From positions 668,501-732,500 of the forward strand of contig JALJCS010000036.1 in the NCBI GenBank assembly GCA_023055355.1: DNA of 64,000 nt, given 5' to 3'. Below, in pieces: positions 52,041-63,760 of the stretch. The stretch comes from Agelaius tricolor. Its lineage: Eukaryota > Chordata > Aves > Passeriformes > Icteridae. Positions within the stretch are counted from its first letter, which is position 1, and the number at the start of each line of letters is the position of its first letter. Position numbers and translations under genes: made by a program. The notes beneath the pieces were generated by a model. It did no database searches. It saw only the letters and a program-made list of their open reading frames with translations, and was not told the origin of the DNA.

Positions 52041-53082
52041 CTCGGGTGGTTCTTTCCTTCCTCGCCTCTCGCTCCCGCCGTGGGCACCGGGGGTGGCTTT
52101 GCCGGGCTGGTGCCATCAGCGGCGTCCCTGCCGGCGCCCGGCGTGGCACGGGGACACCTCCGGCCCGGCTCTTCATTTCCAGCCCCATTAGCACCTCTGG
52201 CAGCGCTGGCAGCCGCTCCTGGCCGCCCGCCCGGGATGTAACAGGTCGGCACCCGGCAGGATTTATCTCCTGGGGATGGGGTGTCCTGTCCAGGGCTCGT
52301 CCTGGGCTGGAGATGGGGCACGGCGGGGCTGAGGATGCTCCAGGCTGGGCCAGCCCCCGAAATGGGGATGGTGCGGGCATCGAGCTGCTGGTTTGCTGCT
52401 GAGAAATGCACCTGGGGTGAAATGCATCGACTGAGCTCAGAAATGCACCTTGGGTGAAAAAATACACCACAAATCTGATGTGCATCCTAAATGCAAAAGC
52501 ACCCCGTAAATGCTTTTCTCCTGCAAAAACATGAGTCCTGCTCAGAGGGGAAACCAAGGCAGCACCCAGAGCTGAGCCCCGAGTGCAATTACCGCAGGGT
52601 AATTAAGAGTGCAATTACCGCAGGGTAATTAACGCTGCTCAGCCAGGAGCCCCTGCTGTGGAGGGGGGGTGTCCAGGTTTATCCATCACACGGCTGGATC
52701 CAAACTGGGGGGGTTCCAAAGCGGGGAGGGGGGCTCGCCGTGTGCTTCGGAGGGGACATGGGGATATTCCATAGATTCCATCCCCCTCCGCACCCAGCCC
52801 GGCTCTGTGCGGCTCCCGGGGACGCTCGGGGGGGGTCCCAGAGCAATCCCCCACCCCAGCAGCAGCACAGCCCCCCGGGAGAGGGGCCCAGCCCGGGGCA
52901 GGGCCCGCGGGCGCTTTGCAGCCGGCCTGGCCGTCCCTCCTCCAGCCGGGATTTGCACACGAATCCCGGCTCTTCACACGAGCCAAGGCCACCGGCTGCC
53001 ACCAGCGCCGGCCGCACGCCGGGGTCACCGCGCCGAGCCCCCGGGCCGCAGCAGGAGGAGGAGGAGGAGGAGGAGGAGGAGG
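52041..53082 (+). promoter_or_regulatory. SLC30A2 upstream region
   Basis: A perfect 26-bp tandem duplication (52581-52606 and 52607-52632, core CAATTACCGCAGGGTAATTA) lies about 450 bases before the start. A metal-response-element core (TGCACAC, fitting TGCRCNC) is at 52954-52960, 123 bases upstream of the ATG. A pure (GAG)n tract of about nine repeats (53054-53082) abuts the start codon. Two related GAAATGCACCT copies lie at about 52403 and 52440. Confidence 0.45.
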
Positions 53083-55461
53083 ATGGCGGCCGGCGACGAG
53101 AAGCGGCACCTGCTGAGCGAGGGCAGCGGCGGGTACGGGGGTGCCCGGGGGGCTGGGGGTGCCGAGCCCCCTCTGCCCTGCGGCTCCCGAGCGGGGCCTG
53201 GGGGGGAACGGGCTGGGGGGAGCGCTCGGGGGGCACCCGAAGCCCCCCAGCCCCACGCTTGGCCCGCAGGTGCTACGTGGGCAAGGACGGACAGAGCGCG
53301 GCGCACGGACAGGAGCCCGCCCTGGAGCTGGGGCCGCGGCGTGGGCAGCACTGCCACACGCGGGGGGCTGGCAGCCGCCCCGGGCAGCAGCAGCGGGCAC
53401 GGAGGAAGCTCTACCTGGCCGCCGGCATCTGCCTCTTCTTCATGGTGGGGGAGGCCGTGGGTGAGTGCGGGGTGCCGGCTCCGTGGGGTCACCCCAGAGC
53501 CCCCTTGTCCTGGTTTCCCGCTGAGCGAGTGCCCAGAGCTCCCTGCTGCCTTTCTGTGGCTCAGAACGCCCGGCGGGACCCGCCTGTGGCTCGGTGAGAG
53601 CTGAGCTGCGCCCAGCTCGGGGCAGGACCCTGCCATGTCCCCCCGATGTCCCCCCGATGTCCCTGCAGGTGGGTACCTGGCACACAGCCTGGCCATCCTG
53701 ACGGACGCTGCCCACCTGCTGACGGACTTTGCCAGCATCATGATCAGCCTCTTTGCCCTCTGGGTGTCCTCACGGCCCCCCACCAAAACCATGAACTTCG
53801 GCTGGCACCGGGCAGGTAACGCGGCGGCACCGCCCCGGGGGTGCCAGGGGAGCACCCCAGGGTGCCCTCCCCGTGTGGAACAGGGGCTCTGGGGGCCCTG
53901 AGGGGCCTGGGGAGCCCTGGCGAAGTTCTGGCACCGTGAACAAGGCAAGGCAGAGGCGCTGCCAGCCCTGTGCAAGGAGCATCCCGGGGATGGTGCTGGG
54001 TGCCCACACCGTGCCCAGCACTGCCAGAGATGGTGCTGGGTGCCCAGCAATGCCGGGGATGGTGCTGGGTGCCCAGCAATGCCGGGGATGGTGCTGGGTG
54101 CCCACACCGTGCCCAGCAATGCCGGGGATGGTGCTGGGTGCCCACACCGTGCCCAGCAATGCCGGGGATGGTGCTGGGTGCCCAGCAATGCCGGGGATGG
54201 TGCTGGGTGCCCACACCGTGCCCAGCACTGCCAGAGATGGTGCTGGGGGTGGCACGGCAGTGAGGCAGCCATGGCGGGCTCTCTCCGCAGAGATCCTGGG
54301 GGCTCTGCTCTCCGTGCTCTCCATCTGGGTGGTGACGGGGGTCCTGGTGTACCTGGGGGCGCAGCGCCTGCTCTCGGGTGACTACGACATCGAGGGCGGG
54401 GTCATGCTCATCACCTCCGCCTGCGCCGTGGCCGTCAACATCGTGTAGGTGCTGCCACACGGCCCCGGGTGTCCCCTCCCCGAGCCTGCTGGCCCCGGGG
54501 TGTCACCAGTGCCCTGCCCGCAGGATGGGGCTGGCTCTGCACCAGACGGGGCACGGGCACAGCCACGGGGCGGGCGGTGAGCAGCCCAACGCCAGCGTCC
54601 GCGCCGCCTTCGTGCACGTCCTGGGGGACCTGCTGCAGAGCCTTGGCGTGCTCATCGCCTCCTACATCATCTTCTTCAAGGTCTGGGGGGCTGGGGGCAA
54701 AGGGGGTGCTGGGGGCAAACGGGGTGCTGGGGGGAAATGGGGTCTGGGGGATAAGGGGGATCTGAGGGTGAACAGGGTGCTGGGGCCCATGGGGGTTTGG
54801 GGTGCCCGCCCTGCTGGTCCCGATGGGGGTTTGGGGTGCAGTGATGGTGCCACGGGGGTCTCACCCCTGTCCCCCCTCCCCAGCCCGAGTACAAGTACGT
54901 GGATCCCATCTGCACCTTCCTGTTCTCGGCGCTGGTGCTGGGCACAACGCTGACCATCCTCCGGGACGTCCTGCTGGTCCTCATGGAGGGTAGGGACCCC
55001 CGGTATGGGGACGGGGGCGCCCGGGGGTGCCCTGGGCCCCGTCCCTGCAGCCGCCTGGCTCTGCCCCCAGGGACGCCCAAGGGGATGGATTTCAATGCCG
55101 TGCGGGACACGCTGCTGGCCGTGCGGGGCGTGGAGGCCGTGCACAGCCTGCACATCTGGGCTCTGACCGCAGCACAGCCGCTGCTGTCTGTGCACATCGC
55201 CATCAGTGAGTGCCATGGGGGGGACAGGGCTGCCAGGGCCACCAGCGAGTGCGACAATGGGCAGGGAGGGTCGGGGTTCCCCGCACCCCCATATCCCCGC
55301 CTTTCCCCCCTGCAGACGCGGCCGCCAGCGCGCAGGAGGTGCTGGAGGAGGCGAGCTCCCGGCTGCAGGGCGCCTTCCGCTTCCACAGCACCACCATCCA
55401 GGTGGAGAGCTACTCCGAGGAGATGCGGGACTGCCGGGAGTGCCAGCCCCCCCGCGACTGA
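53083..55461 (+). CDS. SLC30A2: zinc transporter SLC30A2 (ZnT2)
   Basis: A cation-diffusion-facilitator zinc/proton exchanger that loads zinc into vesicles. Eight exons: 53083-53132, 53270-53460, 53669-53815, 54291-54444, 54524-54680, 54884-54989, 55071-55205 and 55316-55461 total 1086 nt, 361 residues. Six membrane helices; the zinc site is visible in helix 2 ([15 protein letters not shown]) and helix 5 ([13 protein letters not shown]); a His loop [10 protein letters not shown] sits between helices 4 and 5. The C-terminal cytosolic domain ([16 protein letters not shown] to [13 protein letters not shown]) is complete. The N-terminus is long and variable, as in ZnT2 isoforms. AATAAA at 55493-55498 gives a 3'UTR of about 50 bases. 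It is convergent with EXTL1. Confidence 0.96.
53985..54250. repeat. minisatellite in SLC30A2 intron 3
   Basis: Alternating short (about 28 bp) and long (about 41 bp) units of GGGGATGGTGCTGGGTGCCC, the long form adding ACACCGTGCCCAGCA. It lies wholly within intron 53816-54290 and creates spurious open frames on both strands. Intron 5 (54690-54860) has a related short GGGGGTGCTGGGGGCAAA repeat. Confidence 0.9.
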
Positions 55462-56076
55462 GTGCCGCCCCCGGGACTTCCCATGTGCGGCAAATAAAGC
55501 GGAGCGCACGGGGCTGTGCGGGGGGATGCTGGCTCTGGCTTTATCTCCGCTATCTGCAGGAGCCAAGGACACACCCAGGGCTGCGGCAGCCCGACGGTGC
55601 CTGTTGGAGGCCGCATAATATTCCGTATTTCCGTCCGGCTGGGAGGAAAGCCAGCTGAAACACCCTTTTTCCCTTTTCTGGGGAGTGCAGCGAGGCGATG
55701 GGGGGTGCTGGGCTGCCCAGGGACTGCGGGGGATGCAGCTGGAGCCAGGCAGGGAGGTCACACACGGCTCTTATCGCTCCTCTGTTTGCCCTCGGGGAGG
55801 TGAAGGACTCTCCCTCCCCGCAGGGCTGGGGGTGCTGCCCGGGTTATTCCCAGGGTGCCGATGGCAGAAGTGTTGCAGCACCCGAAACCTGGTGCCCCCC
55901 AAATTCCACAGCCTCTCCTCCATTCCACCATCCGGATCCTGCCTCTCGCCCCTCCTTTATTGCACTGGTAAAAGCCAATAACGAGTAAAACCCCGTCAGC
56001 AGCAGCGATCCTGCCCCCGGAGGGCTCCGCGCACCGGGAGCGGCGCCCCCGGCGCCCGGCCCGACCCCGGCCGCCC
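55462..56076. other. convergent 3' ends of SLC30A2 and EXTL1
   Basis: SLC30A2 ends after AATAAA at 55493-55498. EXTL1, on minus, has AATAAA read from TTTATT at 55956-55961, about 115 bases after its stop. The 440 bases between contain no gene. Confidence 0.75.
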
Positions 56077-59000
56077 TCACGGCTTCTCCAGGCTCGGGTA
56101 TTTCTTGCGCAGCACCGAGACCTGGTCCTTGAAGAGGACGGGGTCGAGGCGCAGCCGGGAGGACACCAGGGGCATGTAGCCAAACCAGTTTGCCAGCTGG
56201 TCCAGGCAGTCCTGGCGCTGGGAGAGGCGCCGGCCGCCGGCCGTGGTGCCCCCCGGCCCGGCAGGAGCGGGGTGCGGGCCCGAGGGGGTCCCCGCAGCCC
56301 CCTCGCCGCACTCCGCCTGCCGGGCCACCCCCTCCTTGTGCTGCTTGCGTTGCGTCACCTTGATGGGCGGCAGCTTGGTGACAGCGGCCACCAGCACGTT
56401 CATCAGGATGTCCTCGCAGGCCGCCAGCCCGTCCACCAGCTCCCGCAGCCCCGCGGGCAGGTACTCGGTGAAGAGGCTGTGGTAGTACCTGGAGGGGGAG
56501 AACGGGTGAGGGGCAGGGGGTGGCTGAGCCCCCGGCCCGGCCCCCGCAGCCCCTCCGGGCCCGGTACCGGTGGTAGAAGGCGGCGGCGGTGAGCACCATG
56601 GAGAGCTCGTTGGTCCATTTGGAGGTGTAGCCCCAGCGGCCCCGCTCGGCGTCCCAGAAGTGGCTCTGCGTGGGGAAGCCCACGATGCGCTCGGGGAAGC
56701 TGAGCCACACCGAGAAGGCAAAATCCACCTGGCACGGGAGGGGCGCGGGAGGGGCGCGGTGTCACCCACCGCGGGGACTGCGGCAGGGCACCACGCTGCC
56801 CCTGGAGGACAAGGGGACCTGGGGACAGCCACAGGGAGCCGGGGCCGCGGCCTCACCTCGCTGGTGGAGAGGGTGGTGTCCTCGTCCAGGCTCAGCACCG
56901 CGTCCGTCTGGATGGCCCCGAACGGGAAGAAGCGGTCGCTGAGCTGTGGGGGGAGGAAGGACAGGATGGTGCCCTGGGGTGGCTGTCCCAGCCCCCTGCC
57001 CGTGCCCCAAATCCCTGCCCGTGCCCCTGGTGCCCTCACCTTCCTCCTGCCCTGGATGATGGTCAGGGGCACGCTGCTCTGGGGCCATTTCCCGCTCGGG
57101 GGCGGTGGCTTCTCGCAGCTCCACAGGATCACGATCTGCAAGGGGCAGGACAGGCGCGGCCGGAGGGGTTGGGTGGGTTCTCTTTGGATCATCCCAAAAC
57201 CATCTCGTGGCAGTTTGGACCAGGATAAACCCCCAGGTGGTCCAAAGGGCTTGGGAGACAGCTCTGCCCAGCCAAAGGTGACACCACCAGCCACCCCCTC
57301 CACCCCTAGACCCACCATCCCCCGGATCCCTGGGACTCTGCTCCTCCCACCTGGGCGCAGTACTGGGATCCAGACACGGCTTGGATGAGCCTGAGGATGG
57401 GCTGGGACAGCGAGCCTGCCTGCGAGACCGCCCGGATGAACGCCGTGAACTTCCTGGAGGGGCTGTAGCCTGAAAAAGGGGTGGGAAAGGGACGGGAGAG
57501 GTGCTGGGCACGGCCCGAGATTGCGGGGCTCAGGCGGGGTGGGCAGGGCCCTACCGTGGTGCAGGTAGTAGAAGGGAAAATCCCCGAGGTGGGTGGAGAA
57601 TTCGGGCAGCACCAGGAGCCCCCCGGGCAGCGCGTTCCAGAGCAGGCGGGAGCGGGAGCGGTGCGGATGCAGGCGGTCCTTGATGATCTGCCAGAGGCGC
57701 CGGTGATGCCCCCAGCGCCCCGGCGGTGACCGGGCGGGGGGCTCGGGGTGGGGGGCTCACCTCCAGCGTGGTGTGCACGATCTTGTCCACGGAGGAGAAG
57801 TAGGCATCCCACAGGAACTGGGTCTGCTGCTGGAAGGCCAGCACGCGCTCGGGGTGGATGCAGCGCACGGCAGAGGGGATCTGTGCCGGGGGGACAGAGG
57901 GGTCCTCACCTCAGCCTCCCCCCTCGGGGCTGGGCTGCTCACCTCTGCCCCCCTCACCACCCCAACCGTCCCAGGGGACAGCCCCTGCTGTGGCTGGTGC
58001 CACCCTCCTCCTGCGGGGCTGCATCTCCTCTCCCTGGAGCAGGATCGGGACCAGGATTCCCAAGGGTTTGTGCCCGGGAAGATCCTTCCCATCTTCCCCC
58101 TGAGATGAACAGAGCCCTGGGACTGCACTGGGCTGGGACCCCCATTCCAGGCTGGCTGAGACCCTCCTGCACTGCCCACAGGAGCCCTGCCAGGCCCAGC
58201 TTCCTGGGACTCATCCCCAGACTTGTCTGGGAGCTCCACCCCACTGGGATTGGGGTCTGGTGCTGGGTGGGGCAGGATCTGGACCCGGTACCTGCAGCAG
58301 GAGCCTCTCGCTGCCCACGACAGCAGCCTTGCCCCAGTCGATGGCCTCGGCAAAGGGCAGCTCCCAGCCATCACTCAGCAGCACCGGGATGCAGGCAGCC
58401 TGTGGAGGGACCCCGCAGGCTGGGACAGAGCCCCCAGACTCCGGTGAGGGGGTCCCCAGTCCCCCTGCCCACCCTGTACCTGCAGAGCCTCGAGGAAGCG
58501 GAAGGAGCCCAGGCGCCTGCCCCGGGGCACGATGCAGAAGGTGGAGTTGTGCAGCAGCTCCTGGTAGTCAAACCTGGTGTGGGAGATGGGCAGGGGTCAG
58601 GCGTGGCCCCCTCCACTCCTATGAGCACCCAGGAGGTGCTGCTGGCCCCTGCCAGGTGTGGAGCCAAGCCAGGGCAGGGTTAGGAGCGGTTTGGGCTGAT
58701 TTGGGCTATGAACGTCCCTGGTTTTGTGGGAGCAGAGTTCTCCTGGGCGCTGAAGGGATGGGCCTGGGCATCCCTTAAAGATGGGGGGTCAGGAAGGGAC
58801 CGCAGCGCCCTTTGAAAGCACGAGGCAGCTCCTCCCACCCTCCAGCAGTGACACCTCACACAAAGCCACCACCCGAGCCCCCGAGCCCGAAACTGCAGCG
58901 ACTCCTGAGCCGTGCCCAGACTCGCTGGGCAGGACCAGCCCTGCCTGCCCTGGCAGCGTTCGGGGGGGGCAGGGGGTGCCGGCAGCGCGGCCCCCCCGGC

Positions 59001-62000
59001 CGGGCTCGCCCCTGGGGCTCTCAAAGCCCCTTCTGTGCCGCGCTGGGGAGAGGCTCGGCCGCTGCCGGGTCCCTGTGGCCGCGCCGGAAAATCCAATATT
59101 GACTTTAGGTCGGGACAGACCCCGTCTGTTCCTGCCCGCGGGGAGGGGCAGCCGCTCCTGCATGGGCAGGGGGGGACCCGCATGGGCCAGCCGGGGCGGT
59201 GGGAGGCCAAAAAGAGCCCTTGCCATGCGTTGGTCCCAGGAGGAAGGGTGTCCCTGCCGTGCTGGTGCCAGGCTGGGAGCTGAGGCTGTGTCACCTCCTT
59301 GGGTGCTGGCGCACTCGGGCACGTCCCAGCGCTCCGGGATGTGGGAAATCAGCCCCAATGCCAAGGCACAGAGTTTCACAATAAATCCCGCCTCCGGATG
59401 AACCTCCCCAGTGTCTCCAAAGGTTGCCAAAATCCTTGACCCGTTAAGGCTCAAACTCCCGGCCGGGCAGCCGGAGGGGTGACAGCGGCTCGAACAGCGC
59501 CCAGACCCGCACGGAACCGCAGCAGCGACAGCCACATCCGCGGGGCCAGAGCCGGCTGCCGCCTCTCCTGGGTGCCCCAAACCCTGCCGTGACCCCCGGC
59601 AGCCCCGAGGCTGGGTGGGCAGCGGGACCCGGCTCGGGGGCGCTGCCCTGGCCGGCAGCCGGTGCGGTGGGGCGGCTGGCGCCGGCCGGGCTGCGGGGCC
59701 GAGCGCTCCCGATGGAAACATTCGCTCCTGACGCGCTGCGGTTTCCGGGCAATCGCCGTCAGGGCTTCCTTGTTTTGTCAGGAGCCGGGACGGGCGCCCG
59801 CCGCGCTCCCTCCGCCCGGCCCCTCGGTGCTCCGGCCGGGCACGGTGCCACCGGCACCGGCGGCTCCGCAGGGCCGCTCCCGGCCGCGCTGAGCGCTCCG
59901 AGCGCCACAACCGCGCCACAACCGCCCTTCATCCCAGAACAGGGCCGGATTGTTCGGGGCGGCCCCTCGGGCATGAGGAGGATGATGGAACCGCCAGCAG
60001 GGCCTTCCTCTGCTCCCCGAGCGGCCTCCAGCACCGGACACACCGGGTGAACGGGGCCGCCGGGTCTCACTTTGTCCCCTGGCCGAGTGTGGGAGCGCCT
60101 CCCCGGGCAGGAGGGCCCCGGTCCCCCCGCAGAGCCGGCCCCGGTGGCGGTGCCCGTGGTTTGTGCCCGGTGTCCCACAGGGAGGAGCAGGACGGAGGAG
60201 GCTCAGGGTCACACAGGAGCCGCTGCCCGTGCCACGTGTTCCCCGTCGATCCCTGGCCAAAGCCGTGCTGGGAGAGGTGTAAATCTCCCTGTGTTTGCAA
60301 ACAGCATTAGGGGATTACCTGGGTGGGCGGATGGGGGGGAATTCTCATCCCGCTGCCCCTTGGCACAGCGTGGGCTGACCCTGGGCCCCCTGTCCTGCCA
60401 GCCCCACTGTCCTGAGATGCCCCATCCCAAGGAGACTTTGCTGCCAGTGCTGACCCTGCTGGGCTGGTGGCACCCTCCAGACAGGGCCATGTGGTCCCTG
60501 ACCCATCCCAAAGCCCCGGCTAATCCCAGTGCCAGCACCCCAGCTCCACTTTTACCTCCCAGCACCTCCTAAGACGCTTTGAGGATGATGCCCAACGTGG
60601 CCTCTCCTCATCTGCTCTCCAGCCCGGTGCCTGGGGAATGTCCCCAGGCAGTGGGATGGGCACCTGCCCATTGTCTGCCGGATGGGCTCTGTGTTTACCA
60701 GCCCTGGATTCGGCAGCTGGTGATGGGTCCCGAGGAGTTGGATGGGGGTGAGGAGCTGGCGTGTGTCCCTGCAGAATGGAGCCCCCAAACTCACAGAACT
60801 TTGTACCCCCAATTTTTCCACCACTGTGTCCATCCCACGCTGCTGCCACCGTGCCCATTTGGGATGGGGGACGCAGGGGGACCCCCAGCCACCACCACCA
60901 ATTAAACTCGGGGCTGCCCACACTGGGACGCCCACAGACGCACCAGTTTTGTGGGATTTCCAGTGGAGCCAGTGAGGGGGGGATGTTTCGGGCTCATCTC
61001 CAAGAGAAACGTTTATGTTGGGGGAGAGCGGGAGGGGGGAGAAGAAAAGCGTCATTCATCAGCGTTGGGCAAAAGGGAAATCGTATTAGAGGCGGTGGCA
61101 GCGATGGCAGATAAGAGCTGCTCTGGCCAGATTACTCCAACTTTAATAGAGAGCAGGAAAGCCCTGAGCAGTCAGCGCCTCGCTCCCCACCGTGCAGTGA
61201 ACCCTCATCCCCCTCAGAGAACCCAAAACTTCCCTCTCACCACAGACACTCACGGCTGCACCCCACAGAGGCATTTGGGGGGACATTTGTGGGGTGTCCC
61301 ATCGCCCCAGACCCCCCTTTCCCCCCATCCCTGACTCACCTCTCGTAGTCCACGTTGTCCTTGTCACAGCGCGTGTCCTTGTGCTTCTCCCAGTCCTTGC
61401 CGTGCTTGCAGGTGGTCAGGGAAATGATGTCCTTCCCGTTGTGGATGTGGTGCAGCGCGTTCCGCGTGCCGGAGCCGATGCCCGTTAGGTACCGCTTCCC
61501 CTTGAACACCAGCAGGAATTTCTTCTTGGGGGGCACCGAGCCCCTCCGCAGCCTCCCCCCGTGGCCGCCGCGCTGGGGGTGCTCCCGGGGGAACAGCGGG
61601 ATGGAGACGTCGAAGCCGGGCCGGAAGCTGCGGCTGTCGGAGCTGGCTCTGGCCAGGATGGCGTGCCCGGGGTCGAAGCCCAGCTCGCCGCCGTAGCTGG
61701 GCCAGGTGCCCGAGTAGAGGTTGAAGATGAGGTGGTTGCGGCCGCCGTTCCAGAGCGGGGAGCTGTGGATTTTCTCCTCCACGTCGCGGACGTAGTGGCC
61801 CGAGAGGCGGTCGCGGTCCAGCGTGTCGATGCCGAGGATGAAGAGGCAGGCTTCCTCGGGCCGGGCCGTGTGGTACCGCGAGCGCTCGATGGAGCTGAGG
61901 ATTTTGCTGTAGGTCTCTGAGACGGGCTGGCCCCGCTCCTGGGGGTAGGTGAACACTTTGAAGCCGTTCCTCTCGCACCTGGAGAGGTCGAAGCAGGTTT

Positions 62001-62274
62001 CCATCCGGCACCTGCTGCTCCTGTAGATGCTCAGCCACGCCGCCCGCCGCTCCCGGGGGGACAGCAGGGGAGGGTCCCCATCCCTCTGCAGCTCCTCGGG
62101 CTCTGCAAAGCTTTTGAGGAGGGACTGATCCGTCCAGCGGGGCCAGCTCCTCCGGGGTTCTGCTTTCCTCACAGAAAAGAAAGCGAAACGGCGCAGCTGG
62201 TCCCCTCCGAAGAAGAAAAGCAGGAGCCAAGAGGCCAGGAAAGTCAGGAAAATGTATTTCTTCCTGGTCTGCAT
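56077..62274 (-). CDS. EXTL1: exostosin-like glycosyltransferase 1
   Basis: A Golgi type II glycosyltransferase of heparan sulfate synthesis. Ten exons: 61340-62274, 58480-58573, 58292-58399, 57761-57880, 57555-57687, 57351-57469, 57040-57135, 56857-56943, 56568-56728 and 56077-56488 total 2265 nt, 754 residues. A signal-anchor helix lies near residues 7-23 ([19 protein letters not shown]). The GT47 exostosin domain is complete ([52 protein letters not shown]). The GT64 domain has the DxD motif in [32 protein letters not shown] and [14 protein letters not shown]. Identity as EXTL1 rests on synteny with SLC30A2; at the sequence level it looks closer to EXT1 than human EXTL1 does. A Gly/Pro-rich insert follows KEGVARQ. 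Confidence 0.92.
58574..61339 (-). other. EXTL1 intron 1
   Basis: No exon is seen on either strand. The left two-thirds is GC-rich, with a CpG-dense block at about 59450-60200. About 60960-61150 contains a less GC-rich segment with AGATAAGAG (GATA-type), GTCATTCATCA and CAACTTTAATAG that could be a conserved element. No clear transposon. Confidence 0.45.
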
Positions 62275-63480
62275 AGGTTCACACGCAGCCCCAGCTCCTC
62301 ATCGGGCACAGGTGGAGGCCAGAGTCCGGTCAGGACGATGTTCCCAGCCCCGAGTGGGTGGTGGGACAGCTCCTGGCCCCAGGCACTGTCCTATGTCCTT
62401 GCAGTCTGTGACAGTCCCCACTTTGTGCCCAGGGCTGTGCTGGTTTCTCGGGACCGTCCCGGAGTCTGGCTGCAGAGCAGAGCCCGGTCCCAGCCGCTCA
62501 CTTCTCCGGGCCCCCGAGCCGCCACAATGACATTTCCATGGCTTGACCCAGCTTCAAATCCCTGAGGAAAGGGAGAGGTCGCGTCGTCACCGTCCTGCCG
62601 CCGCCAGCCGTGTCACCACAAGTGGCTCCACACATCCCTGCGGCGGGGCTCCCCTCCGAGCTCCCTGGGGAACGAAACCCCGGCACAAACCCTCCCTGCC
62701 CTGCTCCGTTACCTTCGGGGGGTCGCGGCCCCGGGCGGGTGTCGGGCCGTGTCCCGGAGCCCCGATCGCCGCCTGCCCGCGGCTCCGGGCTGCATCCCCG
62801 GCCGGGCAAGGCGGCGGAGCGGCCGCCGAGGCTCCCGGTGCGCGGCCGGGCGGAGGAGCCGCTCCGGGAGGCTCCGCGCAGCCCCGCTCCGGGTGTGCGT
62901 CCCCCTGGTCACCTTGTCCGTCTGTCCCTGCGCTGGGCTCTCTGTTCCCGCGTCCCCCCGGTGCCTGTCCGAGATCCCGGCTGCTCCCCGCTGTCCTCCT
63001 GTCCCTTCCCGGGACTGCCTGTCCCCTGTCCGTCTGTCTGTCTGTCCCCTCCGGGGCTAACTGTCCCGCTGTCCCCTGCACCCCTCAGAGCTGGCTGTCC
63101 CCTGTCCGTCTGTCCCCTCGGGACCGTCTGTCCCTTGTCCCCTCCCAGATCTGGCTGTCCCTCGTCCGTCCGTGTGTCTGTCCCGCCCAGGGCTGGCTGT
63201 CCCCTGTTCCCGCCGGGAGCTGGCAGTGCGGTGTCCGTCGGTCAGTCCCCGCGGGGCTGGCTGTCCCCGTGTCCGTGTCGCTGTCCCCGTGTCCGTGTCG
63301 CTGTCCCCCCTGTCCGGCCGGTCCCGGTGGTCCCGCGTCCCCCCCGCGCTCCACGTGCCCCCCCCGCCCTCATCTGTTACACGGAGCCCTGGCCCCGCCC
63401 CCTCCCCGGCGTGTCCCGCCCCTCGGCCTCCCATTGGCTGTCCTCTCATAGGAGGGGGCGTGCCCATTGGCCGCGCCCAC
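62275..63480 (-). promoter_or_regulatory. EXTL1 5'UTR and CpG island
   Basis: A minus-strand donor (CCGAAG/GTAACG) at about 62710 would end a non-coding first exon in a CpG-dense block that runs to about 63480. ATTGG (CCAAT on minus) occurs at about 63432 and 63466. Within it, CTGTCCC-rich short repeats run from about 62920 to 63310, including two exact copies of GTCCCCGTGTCCGTGTCGCT. Confidence 0.5.
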
Positions 63481-63529
63481 GTGGAACTGGGGGTCCCGGG
63501 GGGGCCGGGGCTGAGGGGGGGCCGACCCC

Positions 63530-63760
63530 TGTCCCACTGTCCCCGTGTCCCCCTGTCCCTGTGTCCCCCTGTCCCTCTGTGTCCCCGTGTCCTCCTGTCC
63601 CCGTGTCTTCCTTCCTCCATGTCTCCCTGTCCCCGTGTCCCCGTGTCCCTCTGTGTCCCCGTGTCCCCCTGTGTCCCCCTGTCCCCCTGTGTCCCTGTCC
63701 CTGTGTCCCCCTGTCCCTGTGTCCCCGTGTCCCCGTGTGTCCCAGGGTGGCTTTGCCGGG
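63530..63760. repeat. GTGTCC/CTGTCC hexamer-like minisatellite
   Basis: Irregular tandem array of six- to eight-base units, GTGTCCCC and CTGTCCCT, with almost no purines other than G on the plus strand. It is upstream of the EXTL1 CpG island. The sequence to 64000 is GC-rich with no gene I can support. Confidence 0.9.
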
